From the NCBI GenBank assembly GCA_036015235.1, contig CP107926.1, positions 5,475,501 through 5,539,500 on the forward strand: DNA of 64,000 nucleotides. The letters are read 5' to 3'. Below the pieces are notes generated by a model that made no database searches, was not told the DNA's origin, and saw only the letters and a list, made by a program, of their open reading frames with translations. This DNA comes from Streptomyces sp. NBC_00433. GTDB taxonomy: Bacteria > Actinomycetota > Actinomycetes > Streptomycetales > Streptomycetaceae. The position numbers were made by a program, and so were the translations under genes. Below, piece after piece: positions 18,246 to 28,028 of this stretch. Position 1 is the stretch's first letter. Every line of letters starts with the position of its first letter.

Positions 18246-18502
18246 TTGCCCCGGCCCTCCTCGCTCGCCTCGGCGTCCACCACCCGACCGACCACCCGCC
18301 GCCGGGCGCGTACGAGCCCCGTGCGCGTGCTGTCGACCCGTCAGATACAGAGTGTTACAGGGGCGTCACGCGTTTTCCAGGTCGAATCCGTCGAGGAAAT
18401 CAACCACCTCAAAGTGCCGGATCACGGACACCTCGCAGGTCGCCCACACGCCCCCGACGAGGCGTAACGGCCGTCGGCATATGCGTCTTTCGCGCGCAGA
18501 CC

Positions 18503-19861
18503 CTAGAGGTGCTTGCCCCGCGGCCGGGCATACCCGGCGTAGGGGTGCTGCTGCGGCCAGTACGCGTACGGGGGGCGGGGGACCGGGAAGGGCGGGGGCC
18601 AGGGGGCGGCCTGGAGGAGGGCGGGCTGGGCCAACGGGCGGCCGTGCCACAGGTGGTGGAGCAGTTCGGACTCGCGCGCCGCGAAGTCCGGGGGCGCCAG
18701 GCCGCGGGTGGCGGCGGAGCGCAGGAAGGCGAGGTGGGTGGCGTAGGCGGCGTAGTCGCGTACCGCGCGGGCACCCGCGTCGCCGTGGGTGCGGCGGGCC
18801 GTGTCGCGGGCGTCGGCGCGGATCCGCATGGAGCCCAGCGCGACGGGCTCGCGCGGGTGGAGCCAGCCGGCGGCGGCGTATACGGCCAGATGCGTGCGGA
18901 TGGTGCGCAGTTCGCCGGCGCGGGCCCAGAAGGCGAGCCAGACGACCAGGCCGAAGACCGGGATCATCACGGCCACGTAGACGGTCAGGAAGCCGACGGG
19001 GGACAGCTGCGACGAGCCGTTCCACGAGCCGTGCAGCACCATCGCGAGCAGCCACCCGCCGACCGGCGCGAGCCAGCGCCAGGGGCGCCCCGGGCGGCTG
19101 GAGGCGGCGATCGCGAAGCCGAGGCCGGTCATGGCCGTGAAGAGCGGGTGCGCGAAGGGCGTCATCAGCACCCGCACGAAGAAGGTCGCCGCCGTGGTGG
19201 AGTCCAGCACGCCCGCACCCACGGCCTTGTCCTCGCCGAAGGCCGAGCCGAGGTAGAGGATGTTCTCGGTGAAGGCGAAGCCGGTGGCGACCAGGCCGCT
19301 GAGCACGATGCCGTCGAGCAGCGACTCGAAATGGCGGCGCCGGAAGAGGAAGAGCAGCAGGATCGCCGTGCCCTTCGCGGTCTCCTCGACCAGCGGCGCC
19401 ACGAAGACCGCACCCCACCGGTCGGACTGCGTCGGCGTCGCGGACAGGGTCGTGGCCAGCAGTTTGGCGCCGTATTCGTTGGCGAACAGCGCGACGAGGG
19501 TCGCCGCGCACGCCCCCCAGGAGAAGGCGAACACGACATTTTGCCACGGGCTGGGCGCGACCCGGTCCAGCCACAGGAAGGCCCACAGCAGCAGCGGCAC
19601 CGGCAGCACCGCCAGCGCCATGCCGACCAGGAAGGGCTCGGTGCCTATGTGCTGCCGCACCACCGCGAGGATGACGACACCGCACACCGCGATCGCGGTG
19701 AACAGCGCACCGGTGCGCACCGCCCGGCTCTCCCAGAACGGCCGCCGGGGCGCGTAGTGCCAGGAGGCGGGGGACACCGGTACGTACATCCGCTCATCCG
19801 ACCGCCGGCCGTCGGATGGCGAACCGGGGTCGGGCGAGGACGGGTACGAGTACGTTGCCAC
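18503..19861 (-). CDS. PrsW-family intramembrane metalloprotease
   Basis: Multi-pass membrane protein of about 452 aa related to the PrsW/CAAX-type glutamic proteases that cleave anti-sigma factors. Catalytic motifs are visible: EETAKG, the FTEN segment, HPLFTAMTG and HGSWN, spread over 7-8 hydrophobic helices (about residues 45-310). The C-terminal region is cytosolic and Pro/Arg-rich. GTG 19861 gives a Tyr/Pro-rich N-terminus usual for the streptomycete orthologs; ATG 19789 is an alternative start, and neither has a strong ribosome binding site. Target protein unknown. Confidence 0.87.
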   Translation of the reverse strand: MATYSYPSSPDPGSPSDGRRSDERMYVPVSPASWHYAPRRPFWESRAVRTGALFTAIAVCGVVILAVVRQHIGTEPFLVGMALAVLPVPLLLWAFLWLDRVAPSPWQNVVFAFSWGACAATLVALFANEYGAKLLATTLSATPTQSDRWGAVFVAPLVEETAKGTAILLLFLFRRRHFESLLDGIVLSGLVATGFAFTENILYLGSAFGEDKAVGAGVLDSTTAATFFVRVLMTPFAHPLFTAMTGLGFAIAASSRPGRPWRWLAPVGGWLLAMVLHGSWNGSSQLSPVGFLTVYVAVMIPVFGLVVWLAFWARAGELRTIRTHLAVYAAAGWLHPREPVALGSMRIRADARDTARRTHGDAGARAVRDYAAYATHLAFLRSAATRGLAPPDFAARESELLHHLWHGRPLAQPALLQAAPWPPPFPVPRPPYAYWPQQHPYAGYARPRGKHL

Positions 19862-19970
19862 CAGTCGACAGTACGGCGCGAGCGCCCTGCTCCGCGAGGG
19901 TGTGGCGCAGGCGGATACGTGTGCCCGTGCCCGCGCCGGGGGCGTGCGCCGCCCGTGCGGACGACGCCGG

Positions 19971-20732
19971 TCAGACCCGGGTGAACAGCAGGTCGCGCAC
20001 CACATGCCCCTTGGCGAGGCCCTGCCGCTCGAACTTCGTCATCGGCCGGAAGTCCGGCCGCGGCGCGAAACCCCCCGCCGCACGGGCGTTGGCCAGACCC
20101 GGCGCCGCGCCCAGCACGTCGAGCATCTGCTCGGCGTACGGCTCCCAGTCCGTCGCGCAGTGCACGACCGCGCCGGGCCGCAGCAGCGGCGTGACCATGG
20201 CCAGGAAGGACGGCTGGATCAGCCGCCGCTTGTGGTGCTTGGCCTTGGGCCACGGGTCCGGGAAATACACCCGCAGCCCGGCCAGCGACGCGGGCGGCAG
20301 CATGTCGCGCAGCAGGACCACGGCGTCGCCGTTCGCGACCCGCACATTGGCCAGGCCCGCGCGGTCGGCCAGCGCCAGCAGATTGCCCTGGCCGGGGGTG
20401 TGGACGTCGACGGCCAGGATGCCGGTGCCCGGGTCGGCGGCGGCCATCCGCGCGGTCGCGTCGCCCATCCCGAAACCGATCTCCAGCACCACCGGCATGT
20501 CGGCCGAGCCGTAGAGCGCGGCCAGATCCAGCGGGCTGCCGTCCAGCTCCACGCCCCACGTGTCCCAGTGCCGGTCGATCGCGGCGGCCTGCGCCTGCGT
20601 GATCCGGCCGCGCCGGGCGTGGAAGGAGCGGATGCGGTGCTCGCCGCGCGAACCCGCCGGATCGGCGGCCGGCCCCGCCGGGAAGCGGGCGCCGGGCACG
20701 GCGGGGGCGGGGGCAAGGGGTGACGTGGACAC
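19971..20732 (-). CDS. trmB: tRNA (guanine-N7-)-methyltransferase TrmB
   Basis: SAM-dependent enzyme that makes m7G46 in tRNA variable loops. About 253 aa. The SAM-binding motif EIGFGMGDATARMA and the TrmB signature FPDPWPKAKHHKRR are both intact, and the C-terminal CATDWEPYAEQML segment fits the family. GTG 20732 is preferred because upstream codons are not conserved. It follows the LhgO-type gene on the same strand after 44 bp. Confidence 0.95.
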   Translation of the reverse strand: MSTSPLAPAPAVPGARFPAGPAADPAGSRGEHRIRSFHARRGRITQAQAAAIDRHWDTWGVELDGSPLDLAALYGSADMPVVLEIGFGMGDATARMAAADPGTGILAVDVHTPGQGNLLALADRAGLANVRVANGDAVVLLRDMLPPASLAGLRVYFPDPWPKAKHHKRRLIQPSFLAMVTPLLRPGAVVHCATDWEPYAEQMLDVLGAAPGLANARAAGGFAPRPDFRPMTKFERQGLAKGHVVRDLLFTRV

Positions 20733-20776
20733 AATGGATCCGATTCTACGGGACCGCGCCGCGGGCCCGCCGCAGG

Positions 20777-22015
20777 TCACAGCGCCGCGAGCACCCGCCG
20801 GGCGATCTCGCGGCCGATCGGCAGCGCGGCCGTCGCCGCGGGCGAGGGGGCGTTCAGCACATGCACGAACGGGGGCGAGCCCGCGAAGCGGAAGTCGTCC
20901 ACGAGGGTGCCGTCGGGCAGCACGGCCTGAGCCCGTACGCCCGCCGGAGCGGGGCGCAGGTCGGCGGACCGCAGCGCGGGCAGCAGGCGGCGCGCGTTCG
21001 CCGTGAAGGCCCGCTTCGACAGCGAGCGCAGCACCTCGCCCGCCTCCTGCCGCCAGTGCCTGCGGGCGATCCGCCAGGTGCCGGCATACGCCGCGGTGCC
21101 CGCCAGGTCGCGGGGGCGTACGATCCAGCGGCCGTAGCCCTCCCTGGCCAGCGCGGGCACCGCGTTCGGGCCGACGTGGACACCGCCGTGGACGTCCCGC
21201 GTGAGGTGGACTCCCAGGAAGGGGAAGTCCGGGTCGGGAACCGGGTAGACCAGCCCGCGGACCAGGCCCCTGCGGGCCGGCGCCAGCTCGTAGAACTCAC
21301 CCCTGAAGGGCACGATCCGCATCCCCGGGTCGTCACCGGCGAGGCGGGCGACACGGTCGCTGTAGAGGCCCGCGCAATTGACCAGCACCCTGGTGCGGAT
21401 CGTTTCCTCAGCGTCGCCCTTCTTCGCGGTCACGGTGACCGTGCCGTCCGCGGCACGCCCGATCGCGGCGACCCGCAGGCCGTACCGCACCGTGCAGCCC
21501 GCGTCCGCCGCGAGGCCCGCCAGTGCGGCCGCCACCGCCCGGAAGTCGCAGATCCCCGTCGAGCCGACATGGATCGCCGCCAGCCCGGCGACCTCCGGCT
21601 CGTGCTCCGCGATCTGCGCCGGCCCCAGCTCCCGCACCGCGATCCCGTGCTCCCGCCCCCGCTGCACCAGCGCGTGCAACCGCGGCAGTTCCGCCTGCTC
21701 GGTGGCGACGATGAGCTTGCCGGTGACCTCGTACGGGATGCCGTGCGCGGCGCAGAATTCCGGCGTCTCGGCGCAACCGGCCAGCGCGTAGCGCGCTTTG
21801 AGCGACCCCGGCCGGTAGTAGATCCCGCTGTGGATCACCCCGCTGTTCCGCCCGGTCTGATGCCGTCCGGGCCCCGCCTCCTTCTCCACCACCGCCACCC
21901 GCAAGGCGGGCGCGGCCCGCGTCAGCGCGTAGGCGGTCGAGAGCCCGACGATTCCCGCGCCGATGACGGCGACGTCGTACGCCACCACTGCCTGCGGCGT
22001 GCTTTTTGGGGGCAT
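20777..22015 (-). CDS. lhgO: L-2-hydroxyglutarate oxidase (LhgO-type FAD oxidoreductase)
   Basis: FAD-dependent oxidase/dehydrogenase that returns L-2-hydroxyglutarate to 2-oxoglutarate as metabolite repair. 412 aa. The N-terminal Rossmann motif VIGAGIVGLSTAYAL, the family signature HQTGRNSGVIHSGIYY, and the late NCAGLYSDRVA and APSPAATAALPIG segments match LhgO. ATG 22015 has GGGAGGTGG upstream. It lies beside the tandem-repeat array, which begins about 95 bp from its start codon, so the promoter must lie in that short interval or in the array. Confidence 0.92.
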   Translation of the reverse strand: MPPKSTPQAVVAYDVAVIGAGIVGLSTAYALTRAAPALRVAVVEKEAGPGRHQTGRNSGVIHSGIYYRPGSLKARYALAGCAETPEFCAAHGIPYEVTGKLIVATEQAELPRLHALVQRGREHGIAVRELGPAQIAEHEPEVAGLAAIHVGSTGICDFRAVAAALAGLAADAGCTVRYGLRVAAIGRAADGTVTVTAKKGDAEETIRTRVLVNCAGLYSDRVARLAGDDPGMRIVPFRGEFYELAPARRGLVRGLVYPVPDPDFPFLGVHLTRDVHGGVHVGPNAVPALAREGYGRWIVRPRDLAGTAAYAGTWRIARRHWRQEAGEVLRSLSKRAFTANARRLLPALRSADLRPAPAGVRAQAVLPDGTLVDDFRFAGSPPFVHVLNAPSPAATAALPIGREIARRVLAAL

Positions 22016-22110
22016 GGCGCCACCTCCCGTGCGGGTGCCGGTGATCAACTTACTTCGCCGACCCCCCGCGAGGTGCCCTCTACGGCGGGCGGCGCCACCA
22101 GCCCGCCGAC

Positions 22111-22945
22111 GGGGCGCACGTCGCCACCGGCCGTGGGGGGCTGTTGCTGTCGCGTCCGGACCACCGGCGGGTGGGTGGTTGCGCGCGCCGTTCCCCGCGC
22201 CCCTTGGGGGTGCCCTCTGCGCGGAGGGTGGGCGTTTTTAGGGGCGCGGGGAACTGCGCGGCCAGCCGTCGACGGGGTGCAGGTCGTCACCGGCCGTGGG
22301 GGGCTGTTGCTGTCGCGTCCGGACCACCGGCGGGTGGGTGGTTGCGCGCGCCGTTCCCCGCGCCCCTTGGGGGTGCCCTCTGCGCGGAGGGTGGGCGTTT
22401 TTAGGGGCGCGGGGAACTGCGCGGCCAGCCGTCGACGGGGTGCAGGTCGTCACCGGCCGTGGGGGGCTGTTGCTGTCGCGTCCGGACCACCGGCGGGTGG
22501 GTGGTTGCGCGCGCCGTTCCCCGCGCCCCTTGGGGGTGCCCTCTGCGCGGAGGGTGGGCGTTTTTAGGGGCGCGGGGAACTGCGCGGCCAGCCGTCGACG
22601 GGGTGCAGGTCGTCACCGGCCGTGGGGGGCTGTTGCTGTCGCGTCCGGACCACCGGCGGGTGGGTGGTTGCGCGCGCCGTTCCCCGCGCCCCTTGGGGGT
22701 GCCCTCTGCGCGGAGGGTGGGCGTTTTTAGGGGCGCGGGGAACTGCGCGGCCAGCCGTCGACGAGGTGCAGGTCGTCACCGGCCGTGGGGGGCTGTTGCT
22801 GTCGCGTCCGGACCACCGGCGGGTGGGTGGTTGCGCGCGCCGTTCCCCGCGCCCCTTGGGGGTGCCCTCTGCGCGGAGGGTGGGCGTTTTTAGGGGCGCG
22901 GGGAACTGCGCGCCCAGTCGTCGACGAGGTGCACGTCGTCACCGG
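22111..22945. repeat. Tandem array: five copies of a 163-bp hairpin repeat
   Basis: The anchor CCGTGGGGGGCTGTTG recurs at 22131, 22294, 22457, 22620 and 22783, exactly 163 bp apart; a diverged sixth start (CCGTGAGGGGCTGTT) is at 22946. Copies are near-identical; the first is slightly diverged at its left end and the last two carry GACGAGG instead of GACGGGG. Each holds the perfect 15-bp inverted repeat GTTCCCCGCGCCCCT / AGGGGCGCGGGGAAC (copy one: 22190-22204 and 22240-22254), a palindrome widespread in Streptomyces. Open frames through it repeat with the same period and are not genes. Confidence 0.95.
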
Positions 22946-23159
22946 CCGTGAGGGGCTGTTCGGTCCTCCCCCAGAGCTTTGCCTGGGGGCACCCCCATCT
23001 CGCTTCGCCCGGGACCACCGGCCGGTGGTGGGCTGAGCGCGCCCACGCGGCGCCAGCCGCAGATCAGACGCAGCCCCGCGCCCCTGAGGGGGCCCCGCGG
23101 CAGGCGGCACCCCCTGGGTCGTGAGGGAAGCGCGGGCCCCCCGCGGACGGGGGGAGGAC
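22946..23159. repeat. Degenerate dispersed repeats flanking the array
   Basis: After the array come a short CCCCCAGAGCTTTGCCTGGGGG inverted repeat in two arms (about 22967-22988), a CACCGGCCGGTGGTG palindrome, and a truncated CCCCGCGCCCCT element at 23075. These are common streptomycete intergenic elements. No gene seen before the NsdA-like stop at 23160. Confidence 0.65.
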
Positions 23160-24575
23160 TTACGCGGGTGCGGCCAGTAACGGGCGCGCGCGTTCGCGGA
23201 GTTCGAGGACGCGCGGCTCGTGGGAGTACGGCTCGAGGCGGTGGAGGAGGTCGCGGACGTATTCGGTGGTGCGGGCGGAGGAGATACGGCCGGCGACCTC
23301 GACGGCCTTGACCCCCGCCGCGCAGGCCGCGTCAAGATTGCCGGACTCGAGTTCGGCGACGGCCGAGACGACGAGCCGCAACCCGTGCGACCGCACGAAC
23401 TCCTCCGTCGGCTTGGCCAGCGCGTGTTCGGTGAAGCGCTGGACCTGGCGGGGGATGCGCAGGTCGCGGTAGCACTCGGCGGCGTCGGCGGCGAGCCGGT
23501 CGTAGGAGTAGAAGCCGAGCCAGCTCGGGTCGGCGTCGCCCTCCCTGGCCCGTTCGAGCAGCGCCTCCGCCGCGGCGAGCGAGGCCCCGCAGGCCGCAGC
23601 CTCGCCGGCCTTGGCGTGGGCGCGGGCCTCGACGAGGTGGAAGAAGCTCATCGTGCGGGCGGTCGCGAGGCCGCGGTTGCGCTCCAGGGCGGCCTGGGCG
23701 AGGTCGACGCCCTCGTCGGCGAAGTTGCGGTAGGTGGCCTGCAGCGACATCGACGCGAGCACGTACCCGCCGAGCGGCACATCCGCGGCGGCGCGGGCGA
23801 GCCGCAGCGCCTGGATGTAATACCGCTGGGCGGCCTCCTGCTGGCCGGTGTCGAAGGCCATCCACCCGGCCAGCCGGGTCAGTTCGGCCGTGGCGCCGAA
23901 GAGCGCGCGGCCGACGTCGTCGCTGTACGAGCCGAGCAGCAGCGGCGCCGCCTCGACCCGCAGGCACTCCGGCACCATGCCGGAACGCCAGTCGCCGCCC
24001 CCGTACTTGGAGTCCCAGCGCCGCGCGTCCTCGGCGGCCTCGCGGAGCTTGGAGACATCGGTGTGCCCGACGTGCGCCATGCCGGGTGCGGGCGCGTCGC
24101 GGGCGACCGTCGCGTCGGCCGGAGTGATCAGCCAGCGGGACGCGGGTGTCACGTAAGCGCTCACTGCGAAAGATCCGGCCAAACTCTGCCAGATTCCGGA
24201 ACCGCCGGGTCCGCGCCGCCCGGCGAGGTCCAGCCGCCACAGATCGGTGGCCGATTTCACCGCCTCGCCGACGTCGCGCGGGAAGGCGAGACCGACCTCC
24301 GGCGCGGGATCGGCGTCGGCGAGCCCTATCTCGTGCAGCGGCACGGGACGCCCGAGCTTGCTGCCGATCGCGGCCGCGATCAGATGGGGCGCGGCGCCCT
24401 GCGGCACCATGCCCTTGGCGACCCAGCGGGCGACCGACGTCTTGTCATAGCGCAGCGTCAGACCGCGTTGCGCCCCAAGGTCGTTGACCCTGCGGGCGAG
24501 TCCGGCGTTGCTGATGCCGGCCAGACCGAGAAGGGTGCCGAGTTTCTCGTTCGGCCCGCGGTGTTCTCTGTTCAC
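23160..24575 (-). CDS. NsdA-like regulator with HTH and TPR-type repeats
   Basis: 471 aa protein of the streptomycete sporulation/antibiotic regulator family. The N-terminus holds a divergent helix-turn-helix (LGLAGISNAGLARRVND, then TSVARWVAKGMVP), followed by alpha-solenoid repeats to the C-terminus, including YYIQALRLARAA and EARAHAKAGEAAA. NsdA itself represses morphological differentiation and antibiotic production in S. coelicolor; orthology versus paralogy cannot be settled here. GTG 24575 has GAGGTG 7 nt upstream. It is followed downstream by the 163-bp array. Confidence 0.82.
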   Translation of the reverse strand: MNREHRGPNEKLGTLLGLAGISNAGLARRVNDLGAQRGLTLRYDKTSVARWVAKGMVPQGAAPHLIAAAIGSKLGRPVPLHEIGLADADPAPEVGLAFPRDVGEAVKSATDLWRLDLAGRRGPGGSGIWQSLAGSFAVSAYVTPASRWLITPADATVARDAPAPGMAHVGHTDVSKLREAAEDARRWDSKYGGGDWRSGMVPECLRVEAAPLLLGSYSDDVGRALFGATAELTRLAGWMAFDTGQQEAAQRYYIQALRLARAAADVPLGGYVLASMSLQATYRNFADEGVDLAQAALERNRGLATARTMSFFHLVEARAHAKAGEAAACGASLAAAEALLERAREGDADPSWLGFYSYDRLAADAAECYRDLRIPRQVQRFTEHALAKPTEEFVRSHGLRLVVSAVAELESGNLDAACAAGVKAVEVAGRISSARTTEYVRDLLHRLEPYSHEPRVLELRERARPLLAAPA

Positions 24576-25793
24576 TGCGGTTCACCTCGTGATGCCGCTG
24601 GGGCAGGCCGGCGGGCCTGGTCGGTCGGTCGGGGCTGCGGGGGTCGCCCTCCCCTGGAGTCCGATTCAGCCACCGCGGGGGCCCGTTGGCGGCGGCCGCG
24701 GTGTCTGTGCCGGATACCCGAGCCGCACGTACGGGTGCGAACCGGATGCACCCAGCGTAGTTCGCCGCCTCCCGACCGTTAAGGGTCTCGTGTCGGATGG
24801 CGCGAATCCAGCCCCTTACCCGAACGCGGCCGTGGCGCGGAAAGTGCCCCGCTCGAACGTCTCGCGGGGATCCGATGATTGGCGGCCGGCGGCACCCGGC
24901 GGGGGGCCGGCGGACCGCCCTTCGGGGTGTGCGGCGTGTGCTCCCGGTATATGTGGCCGTGCGCCCGCCTGTGCGCTCTGTGCCGAGACGGGTGCGGCCG
25001 GTTGCATGGTGAGCCGTGGGTCGGCCCGCGCTTCCGCCAGGCGGCTATGGCGGGGTGCGGCGGGCCAGCGAGTTCCGCTGCCACAATCCCCGCGGGTGGC
25101 GGACCGGCCCGGGGGGCGTTGAACCGCCCCCCGGGCCGTGTGTCGTGCGCGGGCCGCCCACCCGTTCCCGTGCGCCCGCGGGCCGGAATCCGACGGCCGG
25201 ACGCGGCCGTCGGCGGTGCCGGGAGCGCGCTGCGCCGTGCACGCGCGGTAGTCGTGCTCGGCTGCCGTCGTCGCTCCCCGTCGCGGCGGCGGTCAGGCGG
25301 CGGCGTACGGCAGGGTGATCGGCAGCGTCCCGGACGAAGATCCGCGGCGGAAAACGATCGTCCCCGACTGCCCCTGTTCCCCGGCATATCACCTCCGGCA
25401 TGTGCCCGGCGTACGCCGCCGCCGCGCCAAAACTTTGGCGCGAACCCGACGTTTCGGCCGGGCGGTGACTCCCGCCCTCCGCGGCTGTCCGCAACGTCCC
25501 GATTGCGTACCTCCGGCGGCCGCCGGCGGACATCGTTCTGCCGTTGATCCGTTGCGGATCCGCGTCGATCCGCGTCGATCGGCCTCGGTGGCCGTACTGT
25601 TCGGTGGTGGCGGGCAGGTGTCCGGCGCACGAACCGGCGCACCCGGGAGCACTCATGCGCCTCCTTGCGCGTGTCCACGTGGCAGCATGGTCTTTCGGAC
25701 GTCAGACGTGGCGGCATGGCGGGGCGAGGCGCGCGCGAGCAAGCGGTGGGTCGGATCCTGCGCATCGGCTGTCCACAGCCTGTGGAGGCGACG
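24576..25793. other. 1.2-kb intergenic region, no gene recognised
   Basis: Divergent region between the NsdA-like gene (minus) and the asparagine-synthase-like gene (plus). Open frames here have no plausible protein composition and none carries a ribosome binding site. Short direct repeats of GATCCGCGTC occur near 25557-25580. Length alone suggests a complex promoter, but no operator can be named. Confidence 0.4.
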
Positions 25794-28028
25794 ATGCGGT
25801 GGTTGGTGGGGTGGAGCAGTGCCACCGCGGGTCCCGTTCCCGGCGACAGCGGCCGCACCTTGCTGCCGGTGGGCGCCCAACTCCTGTGGGGCGAGCTCGA
25901 TCCGCTGTGGGCGGTGGGCGACTGGCGCCCTGACGAGGTCCGGGTCGTGCACGCGGACTCCGCCCACGCCGGAGGGACCCACGGCTCGCCCACGTACGGC
26001 TCCCGCCCGTCCGGCGCCAACGGCAGCGCGTACGGCGGCGGTTACGGCTCGCGCGGCAACGGCGGCACGGGCGGCTCGCAGGGCCTCGCACGGCTCGCGG
26101 TCCTCGGGCGCTGCGGCGCCAGCGACGCCGAATTGCGCCTCGGCCTGGTCGCCGCCCGCGGCGGCGCGCTGCGCCATGTGACGGCCTGGCCGGGCAGTTA
26201 CACCGCCGTCCTCCAACTGGGCCGCCGCATCACGGTCCTCGGCGACCTCGCCGGTGCCAGGCCGGTCTTCCACACCCGCTTCTCCCGCGGCACGGCCTAC
26301 GCCACCGCCGCGCTGCCGCTCGCCGACCTCATCGAGGCCGGGCTCGACGTCACCCACCTCGCCGCCATGCTCGCCTGCCCCGACGCGCCCGAGGCCCTCG
26401 GCGACGGGACGCCGTACCTCGGAGTGCGCCGCGTCCCGCCCGGCCACGCGCTGACCCTGCGCGACGGCGCCCCCGAGATCACCGGCTACGAGCCCACCGC
26501 CTCGCTCGCCGTCGGCCACCAGCCGGCCACCGCCGCGGACGCCGACGCGGCCATCGCCGCGATACGCGACGCGCTCGTCGAATCCGTACGGGCGCGGCTT
26601 GCGCAGCCCCGGTTCGTGCCCGACACGGGCGGCCTGGGCGACGAGGACCCCTTCGGCAGCGGGCTGATCCCCGCCCCCGGCATCGGCGCCGACCTCTCGG
26701 GCGGCAGCGCCTCCGCCACACTGGCGCTGCTCGCCGCCGGACTGCCCGGCATGCCCGGCACGATCCCCGGGGCGCCCGGCTCGCTGGCCGGCGAACGCCT
26801 GCTCGCCGTCACCTTCAACGACCTCACCGAAGGCGGACTGCCCCTGCGGGACGGCGAGTTGGCCAGGGCCGGCGAACTCGCCGCCGACCCGCGGCTGCGG
26901 CACGTCGTCGTACCCGGCGGCACCGAGGCGCTGCCCTACGCCGACCTGACCGGCGGCCCGCCCGTCCCGCTCACCGACGAACCCGGCCCCTCGCTCATCG
27001 TCGCCGAACGCCACCGGCGCAGGCTCGCCGCGGGCGGCGCCGACCACCTCATCGGCTTCGGCGCCCGGCAGGTGCTCGACGCGCACCCCGCGCGGCTCGC
27101 CGACCTCCTCATGGACCGGCGCCGGCGGCATCTCGTCCGGCCCGTCGCCGCACTGACCCGGGCCGGCGGGTCCGCCGCCGCGGGGCCCGCGGTGCTGGTG
27201 CCCTTCACCGTGCCGATCACCGTCTACCGGGCCGCGCGGCGGCTGGCCCGCACCCCATACCGGCAGGGTGTGGAGGACGCGGCGGCCCGGCTGCTGCGAT
27301 ACGCCTCCGACGGGTCCTTCGGCCTCTCCCTCGGCGGCTCCGACGGCCCCATCGGGGCGTCGCTCGCCGCGATGGCCTGGGTGCGGCCCGGACCCGCCGC
27401 CCGGTGGCTCACCGGCGAGGCGCTGGCCGAAGTGTCGGTCCGGCTCCAGGACGCGGCCAGGCGGCCCTGGCCGATCGAACGCCCCGGCGAGCGGCGGGCC
27501 CGAGCCGCGCTCGCCCGGCACGCCGCCGACTTCCGCGTCCTGGAGCAGGCAGCCGCCGTCCCCAGCCAGCGGCTGCACGCGCCGTACCTCGACAACGCCG
27601 TCGTCCGCGCCGCCCGCGCCCTGCCCGGCGCCCTGCGCGTCCGGCCCGGGGCGCGCGCCGACATCCTGCGCGACGTGCTCGCCAGCGCCGGCGTCCGCGA
27701 CCTGCCGGCCGGCTGGGGCGCCGCCTCCCACTCCTCTGCCGCGGCGGCCGCCGCCCGGGTCGGCGTCCGCTCGGCCATCGACCCGCTGATCGAGCTGTTC
27801 GAGGCCCCGCTCCTGGCGGACGCGGGCCTGGTGGACGCGCGGGCCGTACGCGACGGGCTCCGGGCGGCGGCGTCCACGCCGGCAGCTCCGCTGGACGGGC
27901 TGGGCGAACTGGTCGCGGTGGAGCTGTGGCTGCGGCGCCTGCTGGCGCGGCGGGGTTCGTGCTGGACCGGCACGGAGTCGCCTGGTCGGCGGGCGGTTGC
28001 GAGCGGGGTGCAGCGGCTCTCGCTCTGA
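25794..28028 (+). CDS. Degenerate asparagine-synthase-like protein
   Basis: 744 aa protein of the class II glutamine amidotransferase/asparagine synthase superfamily, but missing key residues. The N-terminus (MRWLVGWSS...) lacks the catalytic Cys at position 2, so no glutaminase activity is expected. The ATP-pyrophosphatase loop, normally SGGxDS, reads LSGGSASA. The C-terminal synthetase-like part (YLDNAVVRAARALPG) is retained. A Gly/Ser/Tyr-rich insertion lies near residues 60-100. ATG 25794 has GGAGG 6 nt upstream. The family is seen in lasso-peptide-type cyclases, but no precursor or protease gene is here. Role unknown. Confidence 0.75.
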   Translation: MRWLVGWSSATAGPVPGDSGRTLLPVGAQLLWGELDPLWAVGDWRPDEVRVVHADSAHAGGTHGSPTYGSRPSGANGSAYGGGYGSRGNGGTGGSQGLARLAVLGRCGASDAELRLGLVAARGGALRHVTAWPGSYTAVLQLGRRITVLGDLAGARPVFHTRFSRGTAYATAALPLADLIEAGLDVTHLAAMLACPDAPEALGDGTPYLGVRRVPPGHALTLRDGAPEITGYEPTASLAVGHQPATAADADAAIAAIRDALVESVRARLAQPRFVPDTGGLGDEDPFGSGLIPAPGIGADLSGGSASATLALLAAGLPGMPGTIPGAPGSLAGERLLAVTFNDLTEGGLPLRDGELARAGELAADPRLRHVVVPGGTEALPYADLTGGPPVPLTDEPGPSLIVAERHRRRLAAGGADHLIGFGARQVLDAHPARLADLLMDRRRRHLVRPVAALTRAGGSAAAGPAVLVPFTVPITVYRAARRLARTPYRQGVEDAAARLLRYASDGSFGLSLGGSDGPIGASLAAMAWVRPGPAARWLTGEALAEVSVRLQDAARRPWPIERPGERRARAALARHAADFRVLEQAAAVPSQRLHAPYLDNAVVRAARALPGALRVRPGARADILRDVLASAGVRDLPAGWGAASHSSAAAAAARVGVRSAIDPLIELFEAPLLADAGLVDARAVRDGLRAAASTPAAPLDGLGELVAVELWLRRLLARRGSCWTGTESPGRRAVASGVQRLSL

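Noticed and set aside
18366..18449. Short minus frame ending VVDFLDGFDLENA
   Set aside because: Only about 27 codons from a possible GTG and no ribosome binding site; looked protein-like but could not be supported.
22111..22945. CRISPR array
   Set aside because: Units are tandem with no unique spacers, and each carries a large hairpin; no cas genes are nearby.
22144..22951. Repeated 71- and 144-codon frames
   Set aside because: They recur with the 163-bp period and are produced by the tandem repeat.
25794..28028. Lasso peptide cluster around the asparagine-synthase-like gene
   Set aside because: No precursor peptide, leader peptidase or RRE gene is visible, and the enzyme lacks the SGGxDS loop.
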